Below are positions 35,421-44,500 of a DNA stretch of 64,000 bases, one piece after another (the stretch's first letter is position 1; each line of letters opens with the position of its first letter). Origin of the DNA: Microbacterium invictum (GTDB lineage: Bacteria; Actinomycetota; Actinomycetes; Actinomycetales; Microbacteriaceae). Position numbers and translations under genes: made by a program. The stretch is from assembly GCF_034421375.1 (NCBI RefSeq), contig NZ_CP139779.1, positions 682,001 to 746,000 of the forward strand, read 5' to 3'. Below the pieces are notes generated by a model that made no database searches, had not been told where the DNA came from, and worked only from the letters and a program-made list of their open reading frames with translations.

Positions 35421-36396
35421 GGCTCTTCACGAACGAGGGTGTAGTCGGTTGAGCGCGTCGATGGCCGGGTAGGGGTCGAGGTCTCCCGGATGATGGAAGT
35501 TCTTCACGCTTGCCATCCCGAAAGACCTCGACTTGCTCCACCCTACGTTCGCGACCCCTGACCTGACCACGTTCTGCCGCCTCGACGAGCTCGGGCTGGT
35601 CGCCGTGGGCCAGCTGCTCGAGCCGGGTCGGGCGACGATCGAGTGCCGCGTCGTCGACGATGACCCGTGGTGCCGGAAATGCGGCGCCGAGGGCGCGCCG
35701 CGGGACACGGTGACGCGCCGGCTCGCGCACGAGCCGTTCGGCCACCGGCCGACGACTCTGCTGGTGCGGGTGCGCCGGTATCGGTGCGCGCACTGCCGGC
35801 GCACATGGCGGCAGGACACCAGCAAGGCGGCGACGCCGAGGACGAAGATCTCCCGCGGTGGTCTGGAGTGGGCGCTGCGGGGCATCGTCGTCGACCATCT
35901 CACCGTGTCCCGCGTCGCCGCCGGTCTCGGAGTGTCCTGGAGCGCCGCGAACGCCGCCGTCCTCGCCGAAGGCAAGCGGCGACTGATCGACGACCCCACC
36001 CGGTTCGATGGGGTGACCACGATCGGTGTCGACGAGCATGTCTGGCGTCACACCCGGCTCGGCGACAAGTACGTGACCGTGATCATCGACCTCACCCCAG
36101 CCCGCGAGAAGACGGGCCCGGCACGGCTGTTGGACATGGTCGAGGGCCGCTCGAAGGCGGTGTTCAAGCAGTGGCTCGCCGGACGGCCCAAGGAGTGGAG
36201 CAAGCGGATCGAGGTGGTCGCGATGGACGGGTTCGCCGGCTTCAAGACCGCCGCCGCCGAAGAGCTCCCCGACGCCGTCCCCGTCATGGATCCTTTCCAC
36301 GTGGTCCGGCTGGCCGGTGATGCGCTCGATGTCTGCCGTCGCCGCGTCCAGCAGGACACCACCGGTCACCGCGGGCTCAAGGGCGACCCGCTCTAC
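35421..36396 (+). mobile_element. ISL3-family element, right part deleted
   Basis: The left end appears to be GGCTCTTCACGAAC at 35421. The transposase frame is intact until 36396, where the sequence switches within one codon to the terminal 67 bp of the IS5-like element. The ISL3 right end is missing, so this copy is dead. Confidence 0.75.
35533..36396 (+). pseudogene. ISL3-family transposase, C-terminally truncated
   Basis: About 288 residues remain of an expected ~420-440. The N-terminal zinc ribbon has CRKCGAEG and CAHCRRTW. The DDE domain includes TTIGVDEHVWRHTR (first Asp) and VVAMDGFAGFK (second Asp), then VMDPFHVVRLAGDAL. The segment with the catalytic Glu is lost after GDPLYD, where the frame continues into IS5-like end sequence and on to 36615 as junk. 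TTG 35533 is the apparent start; others are possible upstream. Confidence 0.85.
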
Positions 36397-36465
36397 GATC
36401 TCCTGTCGCGTCACCGTTCAAGACTCACCCACCGAGGAGCGGAACCTCTTGATCAACACGCCCTA
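36397..36465 (+). mobile_element. 67-bp end fragment of the IS5-like element
   Basis: Identical to 10047-10113, including the inverted repeat TCTTGATCAACACGCCC and the following TA. It carries the first codons of the transposase on the minus strand. It marks a deletion junction with the ISL3 element. Confidence 0.9.
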
Positions 36466-36559
36466 GGGCTCGACCTCCGCGCGACGCGGGTCGGCGATGT
36501 CGCGTTGTGCGTCGTGATGGAGGATGTAACGAATCGGGAGGGTGTGGACAGTACAGGGT

Positions 36560-37141
36560 ATGGATGTGCCGGATCGGTCGGAGCGGGCGCTGTGGGAGCG
36601 TGGTGCTGCCGGTGATGGTGGCGCGTTCGGTCTGATCTTTGATCTGCACCGCGACCGTGTGTTCCGTCACGCGTACCGGATCCTGCAGGACGTCCACGAT
36701 GCCGAGGATGCGTCCGCGGTGGCGTTCCTCGAGTTGTGGCGCCGACGACGGCAGGTGCGGCTGGTCGAGGGGTCGCCGTTGCCGTGGCTGCTGGCGACGA
36801 CGACGAACACGTGCTGGAACCTCGACCGCGCCAAGCGCCGCTACCGGACCCTGCTCGACACGTTGCCGCACAGCACCATTGCACCGTCGGCGGAGGATGC
36901 CGCCCTCGACGGGCTTGTCGCCGACGGCGAGCTCGCGGCCGCGATGGGCACGCTGAGCCGGGCGGATGCGGAGCTGTTCGCCCTGGTCGCGGCGGAGGGC
37001 TACTCGATCACGGATGCCGCCGTCGTGGTTGGAGTGTCGCCGGGGGCGGCGCGGACGCGGATGCACCGGATCAGGAACAACCTGCAGCAACGTTTGGGGC
37101 ACCACACCCTTGCCGGGTACCTCTCGAAGGAGGCGACATGA
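36560..37141 (+). CDS. ECF-type RNA polymerase sigma factor
   Basis: 193 aa from ATG 36560. Sigma region 2 is FGLIFDLHRDRVFRHAYRILQDVHDAEDASAVAFLELW, region 4 is MGTLSRADAELFALVAAEGYSITDAAVVVGVSPGAARTRMHRIRNNL (each quoted only in part by position: residues ~25-65 and ~125-172). No ribosome site at ideal spacing is seen. ATGA overlap with the next gene suggests a sigma/membrane-partner pair controlling an unknown regulon. Confidence 0.85.
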   Translation: MDVPDRSERALWERGAAGDGGAFGLIFDLHRDRVFRHAYRILQDVHDAEDASAVAFLELWRRRRQVRLVEGSPLPWLLATTTNTCWNLDRAKRRYRTLLDTLPHSTIAPSAEDAALDGLVADGELAAAMGTLSRADAELFALVAAEGYSITDAAVVVGVSPGAARTRMHRIRNNLQQRLGHHTLAGYLSKEAT

Positions 37142-37899
37142 ACACCACCCAGATGAGTCCCGAGTTCGCGACCGCGTTCCGGGCCCGACTCGTGGAACAC
37201 GTGAACACCACCGCCCGGCCGAAGCGGCGCCGCGCGCTCCTCGCCGGCGGGATCACGCTGACCCTGGTCCTGGGCGGCACGGCCGCGGCCGCCGCGACCG
37301 GACTGATCCCCCTCCCCGGCGGAACCGAGATCACCGAACTGGCCGAGACCACCTCCGGCACCTTCACCGGGACCGGCGCGCTCGAACTCGGCGAGCGGCC
37401 GGCAGATACGACCGGGGTCGCGGTGTCACTGACCTGCCTCACCCCTGGGACGTTCAGGTTCGACGACGGCGCATCCGTCACCTGCAGCACCGCGTCCGAC
37501 AGTGCAAACCCGTCCACGTACGTCGTCCCGGCCGATGCGGTCACCGGCAACCAGGTCGGCATCGTCACCGGTCCGGATGCGGTGTGGTCGATGACCGCGA
37601 CCTGGGTGCTGGCGGAGACGACCGAGTGGGCGGTCAACGCCGACGGGTACACCTACGGGGTCATCAACGAGAACGGCGAACCCGACCTGATCGCGGTCAT
37701 GACCACCGACAACCAGCCGGGGTACGTCTGGCGGACAGACCTCAACGACGCCAACGGCACCACCGCCGCGGAATCGTTCACATCACCCGAAGACGCCCTC
37801 CGCTGGCAGGAAGCCAACGCCGGCGTCGTCCGCCACATCCCCGTCTACGAATCCGACGGCACCACACAGATCGGCGCATTCCAGGTCGGCGGCAACTAG
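37138..37899 (+). CDS. Membrane partner of the ECF sigma factor
   Basis: 253 aa. A ~35-residue cytoplasmic N-terminus (SPEFATAFRARLVEHVN) precedes one membrane helix (LLAGGITLTLVLGGTAAAAATG); the rest is an external domain with Trp- and Thr-rich beta-like sequence. The overlap with the sigma gene and the topology fit an anti-sigma or signal-receptor role, although no standard zinc-binding anti-sigma motif is present. Function inferred from context only. Confidence 0.7.
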   Translation: MNTTQMSPEFATAFRARLVEHVNTTARPKRRRALLAGGITLTLVLGGTAAAAATGLIPLPGGTEITELAETTSGTFTGTGALELGERPADTTGVAVSLTCLTPGTFRFDDGASVTCSTASDSANPSTYVVPADAVTGNQVGIVTGPDAVWSMTATWVLAETTEWAVNADGYTYGVINENGEPDLIAVMTTDNQPGYVWRTDLNDANGTTAAESFTSPEDALRWQEANAGVVRHIPVYESDGTTQIGAFQVGGN

Positions 37900-37981
37900 A
37901 GGTCACCCGCGCGACGGCGAACGGGGGAGCCCGTCAGCCGGTCCTTCATCGCTCAGCGCGTTGCGCCGTTATTGGGCGTGC

Positions 37982-38476
37982 TCAGCTCGCAGGAGCGGGA
38001 GGGGGCTCGACCGCCACGTCCGTGTCATAACGCGGCGCAGTTCCGGCCTCGTCGGTCCGGGGGAGCATGTAGCTCGGCACCGGCTGTCCAATCGAATGAA
38101 TCCGCCACCCGTGCAGTTCCGGCCGCCACACCAGGTTGACGTACCCGAGCACGTCATCGCGCGGCACCTCGGACAGATAGACGCCCGTGTCGGGAACAAC
38201 CTTCACGTACGCGATGTCGATTGCGTCGATGGGCCGCAGCGCGCGCGTTGAGACCGCGATCACCTGGTCCAGGAAGAACTGGCTGGCGATTGAGAAGTCA
38301 CCCCAATCTTCCCGCGCCTCAGGCGTAACGAACAGCTCCAGCAGCGCGATCGCACGCTCCTCCTCGTGGAACAAGTCGTTGAACGCGGTCACCACCTTGG
38401 ACGGGTGGTCTGCCGCAAGCGCCCGGAACCGACCGCGCGCCTCTTCGAGTCCTTCGCCCCAGCCATCGTCGACCAT
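37982..38476 (-). CDS. Unknown soluble protein
   Basis: 164 aa from an ATG at 38476 preceded by GGAAGGA. It begins MVDDGWGEGLEEARGRFRAL. Acidic helical N-terminal half, then a mixed region with DVLGYVNLVWRPELHGW and a Pro-rich C-terminus (VEPPPAPAS). No recognised domain, signal or membrane segment. It is convergent with the sigma operon and has no partner gene. Confidence 0.6.
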   Translation of the reverse strand: MVDDGWGEGLEEARGRFRALAADHPSKVVTAFNDLFHEEERAIALLELFVTPEAREDWGDFSIASQFFLDQVIAVSTRALRPIDAIDIAYVKVVPDTGVYLSEVPRDDVLGYVNLVWRPELHGWRIHSIGQPVPSYMLPRTDEAGTAPRYDTDVAVEPPPAPAS

Positions 38477-38759
38477 GTTGCGATCCTTCCAGAGAGCGCC
38501 GACATCACAGCGCGGCGGCCCCATCTGACCAGGCGATGACTCGGCGGTAGGCGAACTGTCCGCGAGCGGTCCAGCGCATTCGAGACGATGACGCGATGCC
38601 TGAAGCAACGCACGGCAGCGGAGCTGCCTTAGGATTGGACCCACCCACCTTGAGGGCCGGCCGGATGCACAGCAGCGAGCGTAGACCGGTCCGCATACGC
38701 CCACGAGAGTCCGGCGGTTCGGGCATGGTCACGTCGGTAGGTTGGGCGAGAATCGCTGC

Positions 38760-39770
38760 GTGAGCTTCAGAACGGCAGACGGCGCCTCGTACCAAGGTCG
38801 AGACTCTTCCGGTCACGAGCGCTTTAGCATCTCGATTCCGTACGACGAGCATGGCTACTTCGGGCGCGAGTGCCCGGCTTGCCATCAGATCTTTCGCATG
38901 CGCGGTGAGGACTACGACGCGCTCCCCGACGACCTGAATCTGACCTGCCCTTACTGCGGTCATCGAGAAGGGCACAGCGAGTTCATGACCGCCCAGCAAC
39001 GCGACCGTGTGATGCGCGTCGCGCAGGACGCGGCGATGCAGTTGCTATCAGACGCCCTCAGCAAGAGCTTCGGCTCCATGGCACGGTCAACCAGGAGTAA
39101 CCGCTTTGTGAAAGTCACCTATCGATCGAAGCCGTTCTACCCCCAGCCCCTACCCGGTATCGACGAAGAGCGACTCGTGCGGGAGCGGACGTGTCTCGAG
39201 TGCGGTGTGCGCTACGCCGTCTTCGGGGAGCACCGGTTCTGCCCGGTCAGTGGCGCGCTCAGCGCATCCGTCGTGGCAGAGGACGCCTTTGCTGCCGAGC
39301 GGGTGAAGCTGGCTGCGCTCGACGACATTCCTACGGAGCAGCGAGCTGTGCTTCGCGAACAGGGCGTCTATGACCGGATCGCGGTTGACACGCTTGGACG
39401 TGTGGTCGGGACCGTGGAGGCATTCGCGGATTCCGAGTATCGCCGGCGCGTGCCGGATGCCGCCGCGTCATTGAAGGGCAGGGGTAACGTCTTCCAGCGG
39501 CTCGACGACCTGGCTGATCTGTTCGGTCCGCTCGGCACCGACCCGCGCGACGTCCCGGGTATCGATTGGGCGGCGCTCAAGCGCCTCTGGGCTGCGCGCC
39601 ACGCGCACGTTCATGCGGACGGCCGCGTGGATGACAAGTATCTTCGCGCTGTTCCCAACTCACCGCTCAAGCTCGGCCAGCGAATCTTCGTCTCACCGAA
39701 GGATGCGCGGAGCGCGATCGAACTGGCCGCGACGCTCTGCGCCGCGATCGACGGTCGGGGTGACGACTGA
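38760..39770 (+). CDS. Zinc-ribbon protein of unknown function
   Basis: 336 aa from GTG 38760, possibly leaderless. It has an N-terminal zinc ribbon (RECPACHQIF ... LTCPYCGHREGH) and a second Cys pair (RTCLECGVRYAVFGEHRFCPVSG), so two metal-binding knuckles. The C-terminal half is helical with LKRLWAARHAHVHADGRVDDKY, resembling the His-rich part of abortive-infection/RiboL-PSP-type (HEPN-like) domains. The CPACH string matches CxxCH by chance and is not read as a heme site. It could be a nuclease-like defence protein; unproven. Confidence 0.6.
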   Translation: MSFRTADGASYQGRDSSGHERFSISIPYDEHGYFGRECPACHQIFRMRGEDYDALPDDLNLTCPYCGHREGHSEFMTAQQRDRVMRVAQDAAMQLLSDALSKSFGSMARSTRSNRFVKVTYRSKPFYPQPLPGIDEERLVRERTCLECGVRYAVFGEHRFCPVSGALSASVVAEDAFAAERVKLAALDDIPTEQRAVLREQGVYDRIAVDTLGRVVGTVEAFADSEYRRRVPDAAASLKGRGNVFQRLDDLADLFGPLGTDPRDVPGIDWAALKRLWAARHAHVHADGRVDDKYLRAVPNSPLKLGQRIFVSPKDARSAIELAATLCAAIDGRGDD

Positions 39771-40068
39771 ACGCTGTCGTGATGCTCTGCGCAGGCTCAG
39801 ACCGCCGCGAACCTCACGCTGATGCCCTCGCGCACGAACAACGGTCCCTCATCGCGACGACATCCGCAACCGGAGTCGATTCGCAGGGCTGAATGCAAAC
39901 GCGCCCAGATGCGCCGGACGCGAACGAGCCCGCTGAGGGCCCGACTACCGAACGTCGATCACCAGCACGACGCACGCCGCGTAGAACTACTAAGACAAAA
40001 TACGATGCACGCAGGCACTTTCTGTGTAAGCCCTCGTAAGTTAGACAGATCGGGCGTACTCTGGGTCC
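39771..40068. other. Relaxase upstream region, candidate oriT
   Basis: 298 bp with no gene. On the minus strand, 40010-39990 reads GTGCATCGTATTTTGTCTTA, resembling the GTATTGTCT core of MobF-type nic sites such as that of R388, known to lie next to the relaxase gene. No perfect hairpin is found beside it. GTAAG direct repeats occur closer to the start codon (about 40027-40042). Assignment is tentative. Confidence 0.3.
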
Positions 40069-43000
40069 ATGCGCGGGGGCCTCGAACGGTGGAAGAGGGG
40101 CGTCGAATCGGCGGGTGTTCGACAGGCGATGGCGTATGCGTTCAAGGGAAGCTGCGACTCGCACCTCCGGAGCGTCACTGGCGTAGAAGCCCTCGCCGCC
40201 TACGCCGACAGCAGCCGTGCGCGCGTCACTCGATACACAGTCGAGCAAGGCCGCATCGCCGCGGATGCCCTCGATCCCGATGAGCTACGTCGTTGGGTAG
40301 ACGGTCACGATCCACACACCGACGCCCCACGCGGGCGCGAGCTGAGGTCGCCGCAGGCGGACCTGATTCTGGACGGCACCATCAATGCACCGAAGTCGTA
40401 CAGCGTCGCCGCGCTGATCAACGACGACCTCGCAGCCGAGTTCGAGACGCTTCAGGATCGGCTGCGCACTCGGATCATGACGACCTGGCACCGCGAGTTG
40501 AACGCGCGCCGGGGCTCGGGTGGCAGCATCCGGGAGCGCCTTCACCGCATTGAAGTCGTCGAGCTGCAGCACCGCCGCTCGCGTGCGCTAGACCCGCACA
40601 TCCACCGACACCTGTGGCTGAACGTGAAGGTGCTCGGCGAAGACGGGAAGTGGTCGAACGTAGACTCCCGGGTTGCGATGAAGCTGCACACTTTGGTCAA
40701 CGCGGAGGGTGAGCTGGCCGCGCGTACCGACCCACAGTGGCTCGAGGCTCTCGCCCGCAATGGCTATTCGCTCAACGGCGACGGTGAGATCGCCGAGCTC
40801 GCATCGGCCGTACGTCCGCTCTCGCGCCGCTCCAACCAGATCGAAGCGAACCGCGCGAAGCTGCTGCTCGGCTGGCGATCTGAGCACCCAGGTCAGGAAC
40901 CCGACCACGACGTCCTCCAGCACATGGATCGACTGGCTTGGGCGACGAACCGCCCGAACAAGCCGGGCGTTGTGGACGAGGAGCAATGGGAACAGCTCGT
41001 TCGTGACGAGCTCCGAGCGATCGATCCCGCCCTCCTGATCGCGCGCCAGCCGACGAGAACGAGCGCGACCGCGATCGGGGCCCTGGACCGCGACCTGCTC
41101 GCCGCCCGCGCGATCGTGGATGCCGACTCGCGATCCACGGCGTGCGGGGGAAGGTTCAGCAGCTACGACCTGCGAGCCGGCGCGACGAGGGCTGTCGCAG
41201 CATCCGGAATCGTCGCGCCCCGCGAGAACACGCAGGAACTCATCAATGACGTCGTCGCGCGGGGCCTCGTGCACACCGTTGACCTCCTTGATCAGGAAGG
41301 CGACCGGCCCGGTCACATCAAGGGATACATGGCTGCCTCGACGGCGCGGCTGAAAGTCGAGCTCGCAGCGCGCTTCGACACGCTCACGCACGGCGGGGAG
41401 CGGGTCGACCACGAGGACATCCTCGACATCTCGCGAGATACCCTGCCTCACGACGTCACGCTCGACGCAGGCCAGTCGGACGCCGCGGCGGCAATCGCCG
41501 GCACAGATCGCCTCGTGTCGGTGACGGGGCCGGCGGGCGCCGGCAAGACGACGATGCTCCGCGTCGCCCGCACCGCACTCGAAAGGCAGGGGCGCCACCT
41601 CGTGGTGGTCGCGCCGACCAAGAAGGCGGCCTCGGTGGCGGCCCGCGAGATCGGAGCGACCGCACTCAGCCTGCATGCGCTTCTCGCGGATCACGGCTGG
41701 CGCTGGGGTCGCGATGAAGGGGGCGGCGAGGTCTGGACGCGGCTCGAAGTCGGTGAGACCGACGCCAGCACCGGCGCGGTATATACGGGGCCACGCCGGT
41801 TCCTTCTGCGGCCGAGTGATCGGGTCGTCGTCGACGAAGCCGGCATGGTCGACCTGCACACAGCGAATGCGCTTGCGGTCGTCGCGGCAGAGACCGGCGC
41901 GGGTATCGCGATGGTGGGTGACCACCTGCAGGCGATGCCGGTCGGGCATGCCGGCGCCATGGCGTGCATGACGCGGCGCGCGACAGCCGTCGTCGAGCTG
42001 ACCGCGGTGCATCGGTTCCGCGACCCCGAGTACGCCGCACTGACGCTCCGCATGCGCGAGCCTGACAGCCACGAAGAAGCGCTCGCGGTTGCCGGTCAAC
42101 TCGACGAGCGGGGATCGATCCATCGAGTCGCGGATGCCGCGCAAGCGCGCGAGGTTATGGTCGAGGCGTACTTTCGCTGGGCGGCGACCCGCGCGCGAGT
42201 CGCGTTGGTCACGAGCACGAACGAGGAAGCCGATGCGATCAACGAGGCGATCCAGGAGCGTCGGGTTGAAATGGGACAGCTGCATGAGGAGCGCCTCGCT
42301 ATTGGGCAGGGAGAGCAACGGCTGCTGGAGGGGGACGTCGTGCAGACCCGCCGCAATGACCGCGACGCGAATGTTGAAAACCGGGCCCTGTGGACAATCC
42401 GGAGCATTGGTGGATCGGACGTCGAACTGGTCGCGCTGGGAGACAGTGCGGACCGCCGCCACGTGTCGCTGGAGTATGCCGCCGAGCACATGCATCTCGC
42501 GTACGCATCGACGGTGCACGGAATCCAAGGTGAGACGACGGATGCCTCGGTGGTCGGCCCGGGCGTAGACGCGTCAGGGCTGTACGTCGGGATGACGCGG
42601 GGGCGCGCGCACAACGAGGCGATTGCGATCGCGAGAACACCCGCCGCCGCGCGGGACCAAGTAGCGGCGAGCATGATGCGCGGTTCGCAGGAAGTGAGCA
42701 TCGACGATTCGAGGCGCGCGGCGCGGACCGAGCTCGGTCGAGCGGCTCGCGATCTTGGCACTCCGCCGACCACAGCGCTCGAGGCGCAGCAGGAGTGGCT
42801 CTCCCAGGCCGCCCGGACACTGCTCGACATTGACCAGCGAACGGCGGATGCTGCGGCGCGAGCGCACGGGCGCGGAGGTGCAGCAGACACGACGGATCTC
42901 GACCACGCCAGAGAGCGTCTGCTCGCCCGCTACCAGCTGGTCACCCGTCAGTACGAGGAAGCTATCCAACATGCCGGGAACGCTGCGGAGCGGACTCGCC

Positions 43001-43074
43001 CGGAACGCTCCCGGCCAGTCCATGACATGGGTGCGGTGAACGGCCCAGCATCGGGCGGTGGGATCGGCCGCTGA
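40069..43074 (+). CDS. MobF-family relaxase-helicase
   Basis: 1001 aa. The N-terminal TrwC-type relaxase domain has the NAPKSYSVAAL segment near residue 105 and the metal-binding His triad HIHRH (177, 179, 181); candidate catalytic Tyr lie at ALAAYADSS and VTRYTVEQ. From about residue 480 a RecD-like helicase follows: Walker A GPAGAGKTT at 487, DEAGM, GDHLQAMPVG and YVGMTRGR. It would nick oriT, bind the 5' end and unwind the strand for transfer. It is transcribed toward the terminator at 43097 and convergent with the transfer operon. Confidence 0.92.
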   Translation: MRGGLERWKRGVESAGVRQAMAYAFKGSCDSHLRSVTGVEALAAYADSSRARVTRYTVEQGRIAADALDPDELRRWVDGHDPHTDAPRGRELRSPQADLILDGTINAPKSYSVAALINDDLAAEFETLQDRLRTRIMTTWHRELNARRGSGGSIRERLHRIEVVELQHRRSRALDPHIHRHLWLNVKVLGEDGKWSNVDSRVAMKLHTLVNAEGELAARTDPQWLEALARNGYSLNGDGEIAELASAVRPLSRRSNQIEANRAKLLLGWRSEHPGQEPDHDVLQHMDRLAWATNRPNKPGVVDEEQWEQLVRDELRAIDPALLIARQPTRTSATAIGALDRDLLAARAIVDADSRSTACGGRFSSYDLRAGATRAVAASGIVAPRENTQELINDVVARGLVHTVDLLDQEGDRPGHIKGYMAASTARLKVELAARFDTLTHGGERVDHEDILDISRDTLPHDVTLDAGQSDAAAAIAGTDRLVSVTGPAGAGKTTMLRVARTALERQGRHLVVVAPTKKAASVAAREIGATALSLHALLADHGWRWGRDEGGGEVWTRLEVGETDASTGAVYTGPRRFLLRPSDRVVVDEAGMVDLHTANALAVVAAETGAGIAMVGDHLQAMPVGHAGAMACMTRRATAVVELTAVHRFRDPEYAALTLRMREPDSHEEALAVAGQLDERGSIHRVADAAQAREVMVEAYFRWAATRARVALVTSTNEEADAINEAIQERRVEMGQLHEERLAIGQGEQRLLEGDVVQTRRNDRDANVENRALWTIRSIGGSDVELVALGDSADRRHVSLEYAAEHMHLAYASTVHGIQGETTDASVVGPGVDASGLYVGMTRGRAHNEAIAIARTPAAARDQVAASMMRGSQEVSIDDSRRAARTELGRAARDLGTPPTTALEAQQEWLSQAARTLLDIDQRTADAAARAHGRGGAADTTDLDHARERLLARYQLVTRQYEEAIQHAGNAAERTRPERSRPVHDMGAVNGPASGGGIGR

Positions 43075-43096
43075 CCCACAGATAGGGGCGCGCGAA

Positions 43097-43132
43097 GAGC
43101 GGCGCGGGAGTACAGTGACTCCCACGCCGCTC
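43097..43132. terminator. Bidirectional terminator between relaxase and ssb
   Basis: GAGCGGCGCGGGAGT, six-base loop, ACTCCCACGCCGCTC: 15-bp stem with one mismatch, placed between two convergent genes. No strong T-run. Confidence 0.75.
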
Positions 43133-43147
43133 TCCTGTTGCGATGGG

Positions 43148-43600
43148 TCAGCGAGTGATCCCGACGCCGGTGGACGAGACCGGCTCGGCTGACGGCCCTG
43201 ACGGCGCTCTGTGCGCTGCAGGGCCGCTAGCTTTTGGGGCGCGCTCGACGGCCACGGCCGCGTACTTCAGGGATGCCCCGACGTTGTCCGCGACGATGTC
43301 GCGCGTCTCGCGGGTCTGGCCGGACTCCTTGTCGGTGTAGGTACCGAACCGGAGGTCGCCGCCGACGATGACGGTGTCGCCCTTGCGGAGCGACGTCGCC
43401 ACGTTGCGGGCCTGCTGGTTGAACACCACGACGCGGTGGAACACCGTGCCCGCATCCTCCCAGCGTCCGGTCGTCTCGTTGAGACGGCGGTCGTTTACGG
43501 CCACGCTGAACCGGGCGTACTCGTTGCCGGAGTCGCTCGCACCGTACTCGGGGTCGCCGGTGAGGTTGCCCTCGATGGTGACCGGGATTCTGGTTGTCAT
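43148..43600 (-). CDS. ssb: Single-stranded DNA-binding protein
   Basis: 150 aa from ATG 43600 preceded by GGAAGAAGG. OB-fold signature: PVTIEGNLTGDPEYG, YARFSVAVNDR, FHRVVVFNQQARNVA, GDTVIVGGDLRFGTY. The tail is Ala/Ser/Pro-rich and lacks the acidic DDDIPF-like tip of chromosomal SSB, as is common for mobile-element copies. It would coat transferred single strands. Last gene of the leftward transfer operon. Confidence 0.92.
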   Translation of the reverse strand: MTTRIPVTIEGNLTGDPEYGASDSGNEYARFSVAVNDRRLNETTGRWEDAGTVFHRVVVFNQQARNVATSLRKGDTVIVGGDLRFGTYTDKESGQTRETRDIVADNVGASLKYAAVAVERAPKASGPAAHRAPSGPSAEPVSSTGVGITR

Positions 43601-43634
43601 CCTTCTTCCTTCCATTCAGGAGGCGGTTGGTGCC

Positions 43635-44111
43635 TCAGTCGGCGTGGTTCTGGTCGATCCACGCGTCCCACTCCGCCTCGTCGGTCTCTCCGACCCACGA
43701 CCGCGGCTTCAGTTCGTAGTGCCCACTGGTGCAGCCCGACCCGGCACGCTGCAGACGGGGCTGCGCCTGCGCGAGGCGCTCGTGCCACTCGAGCGGTCCG
43801 TATCCCGAGTCGTTCTTGTCGAACGACGCCTGATGGAAGTTGTGGAGCGCCGAGAGTTCCTCGACGAGCGCGCCGTGCTTCCACCAGCACGCCGGTACGA
43901 CGCTGATCGGCACGCTGTAGCGCACCGTGAACCACTCCACCCACGTGCGCAGTGCGGTCCACGCGGCACGTGACTCGTCGGACGACAGGTGGCGCCAGTC
44001 GACCGGCGGCACGCCCGGCGATTCGGTCGGGTGCGTGAGGATCGGCGGGCCCGACAGCTGCTGTGCGATCGAGTCCTGGATTTCCTCAGGTGTTCGCTCT
44101 CGCTCGTTCAT
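43635..44111 (-). CDS. Unknown transfer-operon protein
   Basis: 158 aa from ATG 44111, which overlaps the upstream HNH-like gene by 4 bases. It starts MNERERTPEEIQDSIAQQL and has several Trp (VDWRHLSSDE, CWWKHG, LEWHERL). No recognised domain, export signal or membrane segment. Such Trp-rich small proteins recur in actinobacterial conjugative operons and may act at the coupling protein or in recipient establishment; this is inference from position. Confidence 0.7.
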   Translation of the reverse strand: MNERERTPEEIQDSIAQQLSGPPILTHPTESPGVPPVDWRHLSSDESRAAWTALRTWVEWFTVRYSVPISVVPACWWKHGALVEELSALHNFHQASFDKNDSGYGPLEWHERLAQAQPRLQRAGSGCTSGHYELKPRSWVGETDEAEWDAWIDQNHAD

Positions 44112-44500
44112 GACGTTTCCCTGAACTCGCGCATCCGCCTCCGAAGAATGCCCAGCGCCATCGCCGACGCGACCCGTCGACCACGATGGTGCGACAACAC
44201 CCGGTCGCGATCGATCAACTGGTGGAGCAAACCGTGACAATAGGGATGCATCGGCACGAGGTCATCGTGGCGCTCGAACGCCCGCCAGGAACCGTCGACG
44301 AACCGCACGCCGCGGTAGTCGAGGTGGTGCAGCTCGAGCTGATCGCGCGTGGCCGGCCACCCGCATCCGGCGCACGCGAGCGGGCGACCGAGACGCTCCT
44401 GCTTGCGGAACCACCGCGCACGCCGAGCGAACCACGCTGGGGAGGACAGAAATTCGGAGCGGTAGGCGTTCGAGGCTCGGGGCTTGCGGCGATTGCTCAT
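44108..44500 (-). CDS. HNH-like zinc-binding protein
   Basis: 130 aa. CAGCGWPATRDQLELHHLDY followed by LVPMHPYCHGLLH gives a CxxC...HH...HxxCH pattern resembling an HNH endonuclease fold with structural zinc. The N-terminus is basic (SNRRKPRASNAYRSEFL). ATGA overlaps link it to the coupling-protein gene and to the gene downstream. It may nick or process transferred DNA, or be a DNA-binding relative without activity. Confidence 0.75.
   Translation of the reverse strand: MSNRRKPRASNAYRSEFLSSPAWFARRARWFRKQERLGRPLACAGCGWPATRDQLELHHLDYRGVRFVDGSWRAFERHDDLVPMHPYCHGLLHQLIDRDRVLSHHRGRRVASAMALGILRRRMREFRETS

Noticed and set aside
38875-38892. CPACH in the zinc-ribbon protein as a possible heme-binding CxxCH
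   Set aside because: The protein has no export signal and the motif is part of a paired-Cys zinc ribbon, so it is not a substrate for the cytochrome maturation genes.
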